From contig JAIUPT010000013.1 of assembly GCA_022315425.1 (NCBI GenBank), positions 868,001 through 932,000 on the forward strand: 64,000 nt of DNA, given 5' to 3'. Shown here one piece after another: positions 24,725 to 36,267 of this stretch. Made by a program: the position numbers and the translations under genes. This DNA comes from Pseudevernia furfuracea. Its lineage: Eukaryota; Ascomycota; Lecanoromycetes; Lecanorales; Parmeliaceae. Position 1 is the first letter of the stretch. Each line of letters starts with the position of its first letter. Below the pieces are notes generated by a model that did no database searches, had not been told where the DNA came from, and was given only the letters and a program-made list of their open reading frames with translations.

Positions 24725-25198
24725 ATGCCTGAACTCAGGGGCAATTGTTGGTTAGCAAAGCTCCATCTCCCCAGAAGATGGACAGATTTCCATCGACTCT
24801 GTCAGAAATATGGAGGCCTTTCACATTTCACCCAATTTACCAAAGGGTCATTGACTATAGGTTTAAGACAAGATACCTCACCCGGAACGATCGAGCTCAC
24901 TCCAAGCCGTACCTGTCAACTTTTACTTGGTGTTTCGCCTATGATGTTTGCTCTTGATACGAGCTCCCAAGGTCCGTTCTTAGGTACACAGTCAATAGGT
25001 CAGGGTTACTCAGCTTACAAAGCCGATCTTTGTTCAACGGTTTTGCTCGAGCTTTCTTCACACCTTGCGATTCGGGCGGGTGATTCCACTGGTGCCACTA
25101 GGGTTGGAATTATTCATACCGAGTACATTAACATTATTAATGTGGGAAATTTCAAATTGTCGCAAGGCCGGAGATGGTTCATGAAGATTGATCATTGA
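24725..25198 (+). CDS. Weak candidate: 157-aa open frame
   Basis: An open frame from ATG to TGA with no intron. The product (segments LLLGVSPMMFALDTSSQ, IHTEYINIINVGNF) resembles nothing I know, has no domain motif, and shows no clear start context. The surrounding 2 kb looks non-coding, so this may be chance. Listed because it is the longest frame in a large gap. Confidence 0.15.
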   Translation: MPELRGNCWLAKLHLPRRWTDFHRLCQKYGGLSHFTQFTKGSLTIGLRQDTSPGTIELTPSRTCQLLLGVSPMMFALDTSSQGPFLGTQSIGQGYSAYKADLCSTVLLELSSHLAIRAGDSTGATRVGIIHTEYINIINVGNFKLSQGRRWFMKIDH

Positions 25199-25834
25199 AC
25201 GGCCTTGCATGGAAAGTGTTTGATCACACTGAGGGAAGAGGAGAAAGAAAAGGCGGTGGAGGCATTCGAAGGTATCAACTACGAGTGTTGTTTTGCCATC
25301 GGAGTTAACGCCGAAGCTCTGGGAGCCTCGCGATTCGCGACGGGTGAGAATACTCGATAGAGATAATGCTCCAGAGTCAAATCATAAGAAGCTGGGCTGC
25401 ATGAAAAGATGCGGGTAAAGGTCTGCATGGTTCGTATGGTTCATATGGTTCGTTGATCATTCCAGACCGCTCTTACGGCGGAGGGAGGGGGGGGGAGGGA
25501 AAGTCGTCTTCGTGTCCTGCATCTGGTCTGTGAACTTTGCTTGTGAAGAAAAGCACGTCACCCGGTGCATTGCATACGACTCAAAAGGCCAAGTGGACCG
25601 ACCGCCTTTGACCCTATCAGGAAGCCACCTCGCAGCTTGTGGCGGGTATGACCGAAGACGCATTTGAGGAGTTGTGCCCCCAGTGCGGGGCCTGCCGTAG
25701 ATAAATATAATAGGTGGAGGCTTTCTGTCGGCGCCTCGTACGCAGCAGGCTTTGCCACCTTCTGCACGAGACCCCCCCTCTCCCCCTCATGGCGTTTACG
25801 GAGGAGCTAGGTGCTTACTGATAAGTCGGTAAGC

Positions 25835-25865
25835 AAGAAAGAAAGAAAGAAAGAAAGAAAGAAGG
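25835..25865. repeat. Microsatellite (GAAA)n
   Basis: About seven tandem copies of a GAAA/AAAG tetramer in the gene-poor stretch. Confidence 0.85.
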
Positions 25866-26104
25866 AAATGTTGTGGTGGTGGCGGAAATGCTAGACTCAA
25901 TGCAGTGACTTGCTCGCGCAGTAGTGAAGAAGACCGATGCGTGGAAAACGGATGCGCGCTCGGACATGAATGATTTGCATCAATGTTAGGTGTTATTTGA
26001 TAAGGAGTTGAAGTACTCTAGGTCTGTACACAGGTTACAAGCCTGGGTCAACTCCCCTCAAGCGTCCATACATTATTATTCCATAGGCGAAAAGAAAAAC
26101 AGGC

Positions 26105-26189
26105 TAATAATAATAATCATAATAATAATGATAATGATAATAAAAAAATAAATCATAATAATCATAATAATAACAATAATAATAATAAC

Positions 26190-26229
<40 letters not shown>
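26105..26229. repeat. Microsatellite (AAT)n, imperfect
   Basis: About 125 bp of AAT units with scattered CAT/GAT/AAC variants. The right half (26184-26228) is almost pure. Expected to vary in length between isolates. Confidence 0.9.
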
Positions 26230-26231
<2 letters not shown>

Positions 26232-26773
26232 GTACCGCTGAAATAAATCAGGCACTCAATATTAATAAGTAATGAGAAGGCTGAAGAGAACAAAGGGCTC
26301 GCATATGAATGAACTGTGCGGTTTTTTTTAAGGTTGGGAGCGGTCAATGGTGAGTACCTACCTAAGGTAAGTGACTCAACGGCAGCTGCAGGATAAGGTT
26401 GCATCCTCTATCACTTTACAGTACTCCCTAAGGTATCTCGGCCTATTATTATTCTCCTCAAATTCTACCATTTGGTGATTGTACTATTTTGTACATTATT
26501 CATGGCAAAAGTTGGCTGATAAGGCGTCTAGAGAAATTCGTGAATACTAAAATACGGCACAGGCAACCATTCCAAACGCCCCAGCGCCCAGCTTCCCTGT
26601 TCCTTCGCATGTGACAGCCTTTCGCTGCTGCTGCCACCACACTGCGGTATCGGCGCTAAAGTGCAAGACGTAGGTAACAACCATAAACCTGGACAGCAAA
26701 ATCCTTCACAGACCAAATCCACATCTCAATCTTCGTAGAGCAAGGCCGCAGAAGAACGAGGTAGAAAGAATCG

Positions 26774-27517
26774 TTAGAGTCGCACTTCTGTCCCGGAGCC
26801 GAAGAAATTATTGTCCGAGGAGAAGGGATCGAAGAAGTTGCTCGATTGCGGATTCTCGTTGACAGAGCCTTCTCGCGACGGCTTGGCGACAGACTCCAGC
26901 TCGCTCCGTAGCTGCTTGACTTCCTGCTTTAACTTCAAGTGCCTGCTGTCTAGATCGGTGTAAGATCTGGAAAGGCTCTGGTGCTTTGTCTCGAGCTCCT
27001 CAAGTTCGTGTTCGAGATTTTGAACGTGCTTCTCTTTGCGTTCGCGGAAGGCGCGCTGAGAGGCTCGGTTTTGGGCGCGGCGACGCTGAGAAGGGTTAGC
27101 CGAGGCGAGCGGCGTTACCGAACAATGGCGAGACTTACAATGCGCATGTTCGAGACGCTCTCTTTATCCTGTTGTGTATTCGATCGCCTTCTCCGTCGGT
27201 CTTCCAGTTGAGGCTGGGTGAGGTCCGTGAATTCGATGGAGTTGACGATTTGTGGTTGAGAGTCGATGTATTGAGGATAGGATGTTGGACTGGGATATGT
27301 GTTGTACCGATTGTTAAGGCTACCATACATCTGAAAAGTATTTTGGTTAGTATTCGGGGTTAGCGGAGAAAGCATTTCGCGCACTCACCATCGGAGGGCT
27401 GGGGCTTGGATCGGTTGAGACATCATCGAATGAGCAAGACAGCAGTTCAGGAACAGTTGGGAAAGACATTGGCGATGCGCAATAGTCGTTGGCAGGGATC
27501 ATGTACATCTGATCCAT
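26774..27517 (-). CDS. Yap/AP-1-like bZIP transcription factor
   Basis: Three exons (27389-27517, 27139-27330, 26774-27085) give 210 residues. The basic region is RRRAQNRASQRAFRERKEKH, of the Yap/Pap1 type (N-x2-S-Q-R-A-F-R), followed by a leucine zipper from about residue 125 (VQNLEHELEELETKHQSLSR and further heptads). The N-terminal half is rich in Pro, Ser, Tyr and Asp and could activate transcription. The factor should bind a TTACTAA-type site as a dimer in the nucleus. The redox Cys-rich domain of stress-type Yap1 is absent; the protein is short. The intron between exons 2 and 3 falls at the entrance to the basic region, joining NMRI to RRRAQ, so unspliced RNA would lose the DNA-binding domain. 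Start chosen at the first ATG of the frame (MDQMYM). Confidence 0.9.
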
Positions 27518-27603
27518 GAAGGGTGAAGGGCAAGCAGTCAAGTGTAGAGGTAGATAGATCGCAAGTAGTTGGGCGAAACAAGGCCAAGGTAATGGAAGAG
27601 GAA

Positions 27604-27635
<32 letters not shown>

Positions 27636-30600
27636 TGGTAGATGTTTCAAAGAAGACTTTGGGAGCAGTGAGAGAAATAAATCAGACGACAGCAATGGTA
27701 AGAGATGGTAGCTATATAGACGCAGACCAACACACACACCCTGTCGCCAGCTACACCGACTTTCGGAATCCTCCAACGAGAAGGGAGGTCAAAAGTACGT
27801 AGCATCTGTGCGAGCACATACCGCATAGAGAAGCCCCCACAGCCATTCTTAGGGTTGCCACGTGTGGAATGGTTGCCAGAGAAGGAAATAGCAAGGTCTT
27901 TTGTGGCTTTTCTTCCCATTCTTTCCCTTTTCTTGCCAAGTGTGGGAAAAGTGGAAGCTGATACGCCGGATCAAAACCAACTTTCTTTCGAGGCACGCGA
28001 GGCACGTTTTTAAGAGGCCTGCTTAGCTCGCTGCAGGGTGTTCTCGTCAGCAGCCAAATTCTTACATACTCATCTGCAGGGTGCACATGGTGGGTATGAA
28101 TTTCACACACTTACCAAATCATGCGCCGCACCCCGCCTAGGAGCCTAGCTAGCCCCCACCGCAAGCGATCCCTTGGCCCCTGCCCCCCATCAAAAGTAGC
28201 TAGGTAGCAGATCTTCGCTACCTTGTGCCCATGACAAACAATTGCGGTGAAGATTGTTTCAACTTCTAACTGCATTGCCTTTTATGAAGGACTCCTTGCC
28301 GCACATGCAATCACTATTCCACAATCTCAAAGAGGTAATAGCATCCGTCCGGTAAGTTATTTGGGAAGCTGTGAATCTGATACGCGTACCTTGAACAATA
28401 CTCACCCTCTGCCAAAGTGCTCCAGCAAAAGTATCGCTGTGCCCCGGATAATCCCGGTAACGTGAGAGCAACAGTAGGAAGTTGTCGGCGTTCAAAGGGT
28501 TGAATGCTTAGCAGCTCTGAGATAAGCACTGTTCGTAAGGGGGAACGAAAATCTTTTCGGTAACTCTTAGCCTGGTCAATTCAAACATTGCCACCAAAAT
28601 TCCCAAAATGAAGGGAGGCCTGATCACAAACTTTGTTGCGTTGTACATGTTGTGGGAGACGGATGGTGGTGGCCAGGAGATTGCACAATCTTTTCCATGG
28701 GCGGTGCTCCAAAAGTTGTTGGAAGCCCCACAGTGTCAAAGGGACTCCGCCCACAATACTAAAGTGGGAAGCGTACTCTCGATCGGAGTGCCTGTCTGAC
28801 GAGTCGAAAAAGCCACAGCAGCCAAGGAAGGCGGCTCTTCGCAGAAACCATACAACATCCACAATTCGTTCGAGGGAATCCATGCGAAGACACACTCACC
28901 TTGCGAAAAGGATACCGGTGAATGTGATCGGCCCGACAAGAAGCCCACCAAAAACCATGCTACTCTTGGTTGTCTAGGAAGGTGGAACAGGATCATCAGG
29001 ATCGATCAAAAGGCTACTAGCGTAAAGGCTGGGACGTGGTGCTAATCGACTCCCGAAATAAAGAGTAAGTGAGTAAACGAACCACACGAGTGGCGGGTAG
29101 ATTGTCAGATCCAGATACAGGTACTTATTTCGGTCTTGAGATCTGAAACACAAGTGGGCGTACTTTCGTTGGCATACGGGATTAGAAGGTATCAATTCCA
29201 AGCGCAGACGTCGATTCGAAATTTGAAACAAAATAGACGGAATAGCAGTGCATCTCGGTTGCACTCGAAATCTGTCCTGGAGCTCCTAATTCCAGATTGA
29301 ATAGATCTGCAACAGGAGTCGAGCACGTCCTCGTTATAGTGTCCACGAGTCCTCGAAGGGCATTGACAACATAGGCGGCATGGGGCTTAGATGATCGAAT
29401 GTGATAAACTTCGCAGCACGTCTAAGGTAGGTCCTGCCATTCCTCGAGCTGCTTTGTCAACATCGAGCCTTTCCTCGCTTAGACTTCACACTGTTGAGGT
29501 ACAAGTGGACTCCTTTCGAGGAGGATTTTGGGCGATCATGGTGTGCTTCGTCTCAGCAGACAAGTCAACGCCGTATTGTGCAGCTTTATAATCCAGAAGC
29601 GATCTAGCAACAAACACTAGCATTGCTACTCTTACCGGCAGTGATAGGCAGTGTTGTGCTGCTAAAAGAACTGCAAGACCTGGGGAAATTCGCGTAAAAT
29701 AAGTGGACGAAAGCCGCAGCCGCAGCCGCAATCCGCAATCTCACAATCTCATATTGGTCCCTCGTTCACTTGACGAGTTCGAATGCGGTAGCAGTAGTAA
29801 ACAAGAACCAAATGAAGGTGCGGTGTTCTGGCTGCGGAGCAGAAATCATAATCGACAAGACTGTCCGTTGGCTTTGCGATGACATGCACAAGCGGCTCTT
29901 GAGAACCATAAGGTACCTGAGGGAAGCAAACTCTAGCACACTAGTGGCTCAGCATGACTCAGGAACTCCGCTTGTAAGCTCTAATTAACACCGGATTTAT
30001 GGGAGAGATGGGGGGGAGGTATAAGAATTGACAATCTGCCATGGTAAGAGAGTGTGGCAAAAGTCATGCATAAAGGGCGAGGATTGTGAAGGGAGTTGCT
30101 AAAGTCGGTCCTAAAATTCAGGCGCGATGCTAGGAAAAAGTGACCACGGTCACGAAATTTTCCTATTCAATTGTCATTTTACCCAATATCCTTTGACAGG
30201 ACGAGCAGACTTGTTCCTGTCGATACCCACAGAAATGTGCGCAAACAAGCAGAAAGAGGGCTTTCTCCTGTTGGGAATTGGATAAAATCCGATTATAGAG
30301 GCTAAGACGTCGACCATTACCTGAGCAATGGTGCAGAATTGCATGGCAGAGTAGGGTAGAAGTTGACAATGTTTTGGTAGTGGGAAGGAAAGAAAAAAGG
30401 AAGAAATATAAAATATTGAGGGCGCCGCTTTTACCCAAATGGAATGACAGGGATCTTTTCTAGCTTGAAAGTTGAAACACAAGCTAGCTGACGCAGACTG
30501 AGAAGCTGTCCACTAGTCTTTAGCTACACAGACGGCTCGCTGCACGTAAGGCTCCTACGGTACCACCACACCTCCCGATAATACGGTATCTCCATTTGCG

Positions 30601-31423
30601 GGCAAACGGCGTTGAACGGCTGAACAATCATCCTCTTTTATTCCTTTCTTACTGACCGTCTTGCCCAACAGCAAAGCAGGAGTCTGGCCAGAGACTCGAC
30701 TCAACTTACTGAACATCATCTGAAGCACCACCAACTTTTCAATTTGCTCCTAGTCTAAGTGCTAACTGTTCCGTAAGCGAACATCGGCGACAAAATTGCC
30801 TGCCTGGATCTTTCACTGCTCCGAGCACGTCGTATTCACGCCCCTGACCGACATTCATAAGTGGCCCGAGGTAGAAAACAGGCAAGAGAAGGAACACGAT
30901 CAGACCGTGGAGCGCAAGGACTGCTGCTGCTACCATCGTCAAAACATCCTATCCCATTGGACGACGCCTTGTACGTACCTGAATCATTTTCTATTGCTGA
31001 GACGTTATCATCCCGGTCGTGTGGGGGCCATATGCACAATGACACCCCGCAGAGGAGATCCGATGGCAGTCATTGAACAGATACCACTTAAGCTTTAGAG
31101 CCGCCTGCTCATGTCATACGTGTGCCATAGAGAAACGTTCCCTTGATTATCGCAGTCTACGCTACCACCATCGTACATCGACTAGGTGGGTGTCCATCCT
31201 GAGCTGTCTCTCCTTTGCGCAAGAAAATACATACTGCAAAACCGACAAAGGTACGGCCTAGACGATTGGAATGAAGGCAGGGCTTGCGAGTCAAGTTCTT
31301 TCTTGCGAATTTTTCTGGCATCGTATAATCTCTAGTTTTGGCTAATGCTGGCTCTCCCTCAGCTTGAAAACCTTGCTGTCCTCACGAATCTCCGAGTCAC
31401 CCATTGAGACCAGACTTGGCTCC
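27518..31423. other. 3.9-kb gap between bZIP and G-alpha genes
   Basis: This holds the bZIP leader (with a purine-rich GAGGAAGAA stretch, 27597-27635), one weak candidate gene (28581-28958) and the promoter and long leader of the G-alpha gene. Many frames of 60-115 codons occur on both strands, overlapping one another; none shows a domain I recognise. Confidence 0.5.
28581..28958 (-). CDS. Candidate small membrane protein, two exons
   Basis: A proposed model: exon 1 28900-28958 and exon 2 28581-28791, intron 108 nt with GTGAGT..ACAG ends, giving 89 residues. Exon 1 encodes a hydrophobic stretch (MVFGGLLVGPITFTGILFAR). Exon 2 adds a second (SIVGGVPLTLWGFQQLLEH) followed by a basic tail. The joined frame is open to a TGA, and both exon sequences look protein-like, but I do not recognise the family. 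The intron lacks an obvious branch site, and an alternative AG six bases upstream (in transcript direction) would stop early. The model is therefore uncertain. Confidence 0.3.
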
Positions 31424-32683
31424 ATGGTTTTCAACATGTGCTTTCCGAAGTCTGGAGGCAATGGCCTCGCCCGTTCAACGAGTGAAGAGAGGAAAAGAAA
31501 CCTGGAGATCGAAAAGATGCTCCGGAAGGACAAGAAAACGCAAGCGAGACAAGTCAAAATCCTACTTCTGGGAGCTGGCGAGTCTGGAAAGTCAACAATT
31601 TTGAAGCAAATGCGGATCATATACTCTGAAGGTTTTCGTATGGATGAGCGAAAGGAAGTTCGTCAAGTCATATTCTCAAACATGATAGTCGCATTCAAGA
31701 TCATTGCGGAAGAGATGCGGGAGCTTGGCTTGGAGTATGAGAACGAAAAGTCCCAGGTACATCCATATTTATGGTCTCCATCTATGTCTCTACGCTAATC
31801 CTGGATCAGGAGTATGAGCGTATCATAGCGTCTGCTGCTGATATCGGTCCTGACGATACATTTCCAACGCAATGCCAAATGGCTATGAAGGGCTTGTGGG
31901 AGGATGAGGCAGTTCAAAAATGTATAAGACGTGGCAATGAATATGCCCTCCACGACAATATTCAATAGTAAGTGAACGTTCCAGTGGCCCAGTAGTTTGA
32001 AATGCTGACAATTGCTAGCTATTACTCCAACATAGATCGACTATTCGCTAGAGATTATCTGCCTAGTGACCAAGATGTCCTACGGTCTCGTCTCCGCACA
32101 ACGGGTATTACTGAAACCCTCTTCGAACTCGGACAACTCAACTACCATATGTTTGATGTTGGAGGCCAGCGATCGGAGCGAAAGAAGTGGGTCCACTGTT
32201 TCGAGGGAGTCCACTGTCTCATGTTTGTAGCCGCGCTAAGTGGCTACGACCAATGTCTAGTGGAAGACAAAACCGCAGTATGTGATTACCTGCGAAGCAT
32301 CTATTCTACTCACAATATATTGACTCAGCCTTGTCTCCTAGAACCAAATGCAGGAAGCATTGCTCCTCTTCGAGTCTATAATGAGCCTGACCTGGTTCAA
32401 GAGCTCCTCGATCATTCTTTTTCTCAACAAAACCGACCTTTTCAGGGAGAAGATAGCTGAAAAGCCCGTCCGAGACTATTTTCCGGATTATACTGGAGCC
32501 TCCAATGATTACAAGGCCACCTCGGAGTACTTCGCAAGTAAATTCCGAGCTCTCAACCGCACAGAGGACCGGGAGATATACGTCCACTTCACTAATGCCA
32601 CGGACACCAATCTGCTGAAGCTTACGATGCAAAGTGTGCAGGATACCATAATACAAAGCAACCTGACTACGCTGATCCTATGA
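31424..32683 (+). CDS. Heterotrimeric G protein alpha subunit, divergent
   Basis: Four exons (31424-31756, 31810-31967, 32019-32277, 32342-32683) give 363 residues, or 359 from the second Met (31436). All GTPase boxes are present: G1 GAGESGKST (50-58), switch I RLRTTGITET with the catalytic Arg and Thr, G3 DVGGQRSERKKW with the catalytic Gln, G4 FLNKTD, and G5 TNATDT. The helical domain sits between G1 and switch I. The protein should couple a seven-helix receptor to effectors such as adenylyl cyclase or MAP kinase. Oddities: neither possible start gives the Met-Gly needed for N-myristoylation (the second gives MCFP, with a Cys that could be palmitoylated). G5 has Asn where most have Cys. The C-terminus LTTLIL lacks the Cys target of pertussis toxin. 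It fits none of fungal groups I and III well; group II or a fourth subfamily is possible. Confidence 0.93.
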
Positions 32684-33188
32684 TGGCGGATAACGTCTGG
32701 GTAAGACTGACGGCTTACGACCAACACGTGAACCACCTCCTTCACAACGCTATACCCTCGGGCATTTCCTGGGCGTACTCTAATCTCGTTTTCATTTTTA
32801 CTTCCTTCTACGCATTGATCCTGATTAAATGAGAGGAGAGCGTTCAAGTTTGGCAAAAAATGTCTACTTATTTGTAGATATTTTGGGGCTGACACATAGC
32901 TGAACGTGGGTATTTGACAGAGGTAGAGTGGTCTGTATGTACATGAAATATATCAGAAGCCTCAAGACTGTCTCCATTAGTGGTAGACAACAATCATCGC
33001 AAGTTAGTAGATCCTCGAATGAAAGCGCCAGAATCTGCCGAGATTCGCTTTGGCTTGATATGACCACCGTAGAGCGTCCCGCAAAAACGGTCTTTGCCAT
33101 GACTCTCTCTAAACCAAAAGATTCATGCCATATTACACTCGAAGAAGTATGACTGAGAACCCTTCTTCTCAAGCGTGAATCGATCGAC
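32684..33188. other. Intergenic region
   Basis: Terminator of the G-alpha gene and promoter of the mS38 gene. Overlapping frames on both strands show no recognisable protein. Nothing else seen. Confidence 0.4.
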
Positions 33189-34420
33189 ATGCTGTCGCTT
33201 TACTCGAGCGAATTCGTTCGCCGAAGTACCTGGACATGCCTCTCCTGCTCCGCTCTTTCTAGAACATCCCAAGCAGTGATCGCAGGCCCACCGAACCGAT
33301 CACCATTACGAGTAGACGTCCATCAGCGCAAAAATTCGTCCTCCAAGACCCCAAATCCGCCCAAAGATGAGACCGGAGCCATCACTACTCCCTCTGACGC
33401 CTCCAGCAAAGATACTAAACCCGTGATCAAGGAAAGCACAGAGAAACGCCCCAGCACGCGTATCAGCAAACGAAAGTCGAAAGATAGCGTACAAGACACC
33501 TCTGGGAAGAGTAGCAATGAGATGACATTCCATCTGCCAAGTGTACCCACAACAAACCACTTGCATGCAATTGGTATGGCTTTCCATCCTTTGCGGTCGA
33601 TAAGCGCCTGGCTAACAAGGGCCTAGATGTTCACACATCAAACTTCTTCTCCTTACACAGGCCCATATCCGTCACAATGCCTATACCGCCGAAGTCTTCT
33701 ACTGCTGCGTTCTCCTCGATCTTCGAGCCAAAATCGCCCTCAAAGCACAAATCAACTGATGTTATCTACACTCTCTCATCCGCTGTCCATACGCTCGAGA
33801 ATGCTGCCTCGAGCACCCAAAACCAACATTCCCAGCAAATGACGCAAGAAGAAGTCGACCTCCGTGCTGCCGTCACCCAGGCATCGCCCTCTAACGCCGA
33901 CCCGTCTCCTCATCATCTCGACCTGCCAGCTAAAACCTTACACATCAACCTGCAAGAGCTTGTCAAGAACTTCCGGCCATACATGAGACCACCTCCTCCC
34001 GTTGCAATGGACTCTATTCTCCCTGAAGAAGTCCCACAGAAGACTTCTCAGCAAGCGGAACCCCAATCCGAGTCAGTCCTTACCCAGAAAACATTCACTA
34101 CGACCCTTACCATACACGAAAACACGTATCGCAACGGCCATAAGTCTTACAAGACGCACACCACCCCTATCGTCGAAGGCCCGGGCTCTTCTGCAGGAGA
34201 AGGGGAGAAGGAAGTATATTTGCCACCTGCACCTCGGGGTCAGCCGTTCCTGGGACGGATGCGTGATAGGCAATTACAGTATATGGATAGGATATGTGAT
34301 GGCGATATATGGCACGCGATCAGCGTGAAGAGGCAACGGAAATTGAAGATGAAGAAGCACAAATATAAGAAATTAATGAAGCGGACGAAGAATCTGAGGA
34401 GGAGATTGGATAGGACATGA
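33189..34420 (+). CDS. COX24: Mitochondrial small ribosomal subunit protein mS38 (Cox24 type)
   Basis: Two exons (33189-33573, 33627-34420; 53-nt intron) give 392 residues. The N-terminus (MLSLYSSEFVRRSTWTCLSC) suits a mitochondrial targeting peptide. The diagnostic part is the extreme C-terminus, ISVKRQRKLKMKKHKYKKLM followed by KRTKNLRRRLDR, the very basic mS38 / AURKAIP1 / Cox24 domain that lies against small-subunit rRNA. In yeast Cox24 is also linked to COX1 mRNA processing and translation. The middle is Ser/Pro/Thr-rich and probably disordered, with a conserved-looking LHINLQELVKNFRPYMRPPPP segment. Splicing joins HLHAI to DVHTSNFFS; the frame does not continue without it. Confidence 0.87.
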
Positions 34421-34994
34421 GCGGTCGGAGTGGTCATTGACTTGTGTGGCATCGAATGGCACTAAGTAGCGCTCATTATGGAGGCAAAGAGGATTGTGTG
34501 GGGCTTTTCCGGAGAGCTACCGAAGGACTCGATATGACGTTCTTATCGTCTTCGTCATTTATATCGTTTTCTACTACGGAGCTGGCATCTGGCGGGAGTT
34601 GAGCGACTTTCCATGCCGCTATTAAGGAACTCTGGTACCCTAATCAATCTGACCAACCACTCAGCTACTGTCCTTTCTCCCTGAACTACTAGAGATCGGT
34701 GGTCATGTTTCTGGGTGGGAACGGCAATCTACTGCTCGGGAAGACCTAGAATGTCACAAATGTGGGAGCACGAAGACTAATATTTTACTAAAAGAAACAG
34801 CTCTCCAGCCCCTTATCTACCGCATCAATCGAATGTGCACACAAGGCCAAAGCTGACATGTTCTCCTTCCCCCTCTCCCTCCCACTACTAACGCAATCCT
34901 CTCTTTGTTTTCATACATAATGGTGAAGGTGATCGAGTGCCAAATCGGTTTTCATAGGTTCCAGTGTCGTTTTGGGCGAGTTTGCAGTGTTTGA
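34421..34994. other. Convergent 3' intergenic region
   Basis: Between the stop codons of the mS38 and VMA3 genes. Two 3' untranslated regions expected; no other feature seen. Confidence 0.4.
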
Positions 34995-35874
34995 CTATTT
35001 GCAGCGAACATCCTGCGTGCCCTTGGAGTTCATAAGTAGGGCAACAATCAACCCGTACAGACCCAAAACTTCGGCGAAAATGAGAATCAGGATCATGCCG
35101 ACGAAGAGTCTGGGTTGCTGAGCGGTGCCGCGAACACCTGCATCACCGACGATGCCAATTGCAAAACTAGGCACCAGAGTAAGCACACTTCCGCGCAAAG
35201 GTTACTGGAGGGGAGGAGAGATTGCGGCAGTAGCGGAAAATCACATACCCAGCAGCAAGACCAGCCAAGCCGACACTGAGACCGGCACCTAATTGGATGA
35301 AGCCGGTGTAGAGGGCCATTTCTTGCTTCAAGTCATCGGATATGAGGACGGAGACGACAAGGCCGTAGATACCGATGATACCAGCCATGATAACGGGAAC
35401 GATATCTGTAGTAATATTCAGCAATCCGTCGCCATGCGTTGGGTAAAACCTTTGTTCTTGGGAGAGGCATACTCTTGACAATCAGATCAGGTCGTAGAAC
35501 ACCCATTGCTGAGATACCGACACCGGATTTGGCTGTCCCGTAGGCGGCGCCGAAGCAAGTGAAGACGATGGCGGATGTGCATCCCATCGCACCGAAAAAG
35601 GGCTGTTGTGCGCTGTTAGCTTCCGTAATTTTCGACATCAAAGGGTAAGGAATTCCAATGGAGCCTGGGCTTCGCTGGCTCGAAGATCGGATAGGGTACT
35701 AACAGCATATACGGGACTGTTGGGGTTTGTGTGTTAGCTAATGATCTCAGAAGCGTATTTCTGCAGGCGTGGGGTTGTAGGAGAAGGGTGCCAGCTTCGT
35801 AGAGCGGGTCGCCCCACGGACAGATAGGCAGAAAAAGGAATAAGGTCCACGACTTACCAAAGATCTGAAGACAT
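34995..35874 (-). CDS. VMA3: V-type H+-ATPase proteolipid subunit c
   Basis: Five exons (35858-35874, 35704-35716, 35473-35602, 35249-35405, 34995-35166) give 162 residues, normal for subunit c. The product has four membrane helices; the proton-carrying Glu138 lies in LIFAEVLGLYG of helix 4. It builds the rotating c-ring of the vacuolar proton pump. The first ten residues (MSSDLCPVYA) are split between a 17-nt exon and a 13-nt exon; without both, the familiar CPVYAPFFGAMGC start cannot be formed. Introns 1 (141 nt) and 2 (101 nt) are long for this window, and the others are 67 and 82 nt. The C-terminus ends DVRCK. The gene is head-to-head with SNU13. Confidence 0.96.
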
Positions 35875-36267
35875 CTTGGATGTTATGTATGCAGAATTCT
35901 TAGGCGGAAGACGAAGCTAGGTATCGACAGATCAATCGAGCGACTAGGATTGTGAATGAACGGCGAGCGGTTTTGCCTTTGATATGAAAATGATCTTGAG
36001 ATTGAAGAGGTTGACGCCGTCTAAGCTAACAGCGAGTCACGTGATTCTAGCCGATCTTAGCGCCTAATTCATTGTACCTATGCCGAGAATTCGAGAGCTT
36101 TGCGACAGACACACTACAAGCATTTTTAAGGACAGTGCAAAGGGCGAGCCACGGCAGTGAACCCTTTGCATATCTACCCTAAAACCCCGGCGCATAATAC
36201 TACTATCGTCCAGTCCTCTTCCAATCTTCTCAAACAGCAAACTACGGACAGCTCGAGCTTTCGCAAA
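35875..36267. promoter_or_regulatory. Bidirectional promoter VMA3 / SNU13
   Basis: Only 393 bases separate two start codons facing away from each other. It contains a CACGTG E-box (listed separately). Both genes are highly expressed housekeeping genes elsewhere, so a shared nucleosome-free region is likely. Confidence 0.6.
36037..36044. promoter_or_regulatory. E-box palindrome TCACGTGA
   Basis: A perfect 8-bp palindrome in the sequence GAGTCACGTGATT, about 160 bp from the VMA3 start and 220 bp from the SNU13 start. Cbf1-type bHLH factors bind TCACGTG in fungi, and V-ATPase genes in animals use a very similar TFEB site. Function here is inferred. Confidence 0.45.

Larger units (their letters stand above)
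24297..26773. other. Gene-poor region with microsatellites
   Basis: Almost 2.5 kb without a gene I can stand behind. The longest open frame is listed separately (24725-25198). The region holds a GAAA repeat, a long AAT repeat and a G-run (25486-25500). Confidence 0.5.

Noticed and set aside
29770..29988. 72-codon frame with a C-x2-C pair (CSGCGAE)
   Set aside because: One C-x2-C is not a zinc finger; no partner cysteines, start context or neighbouring exon was found.
30739..30942. Minus-strand frame starting with a hydrophobic run (VAAAVLALHGLIVFLLLPVF)
   Set aside because: It looks membrane-like, but I found no convincing flanking exon, and other frames overlap it on both strands. Possible but unsupported.
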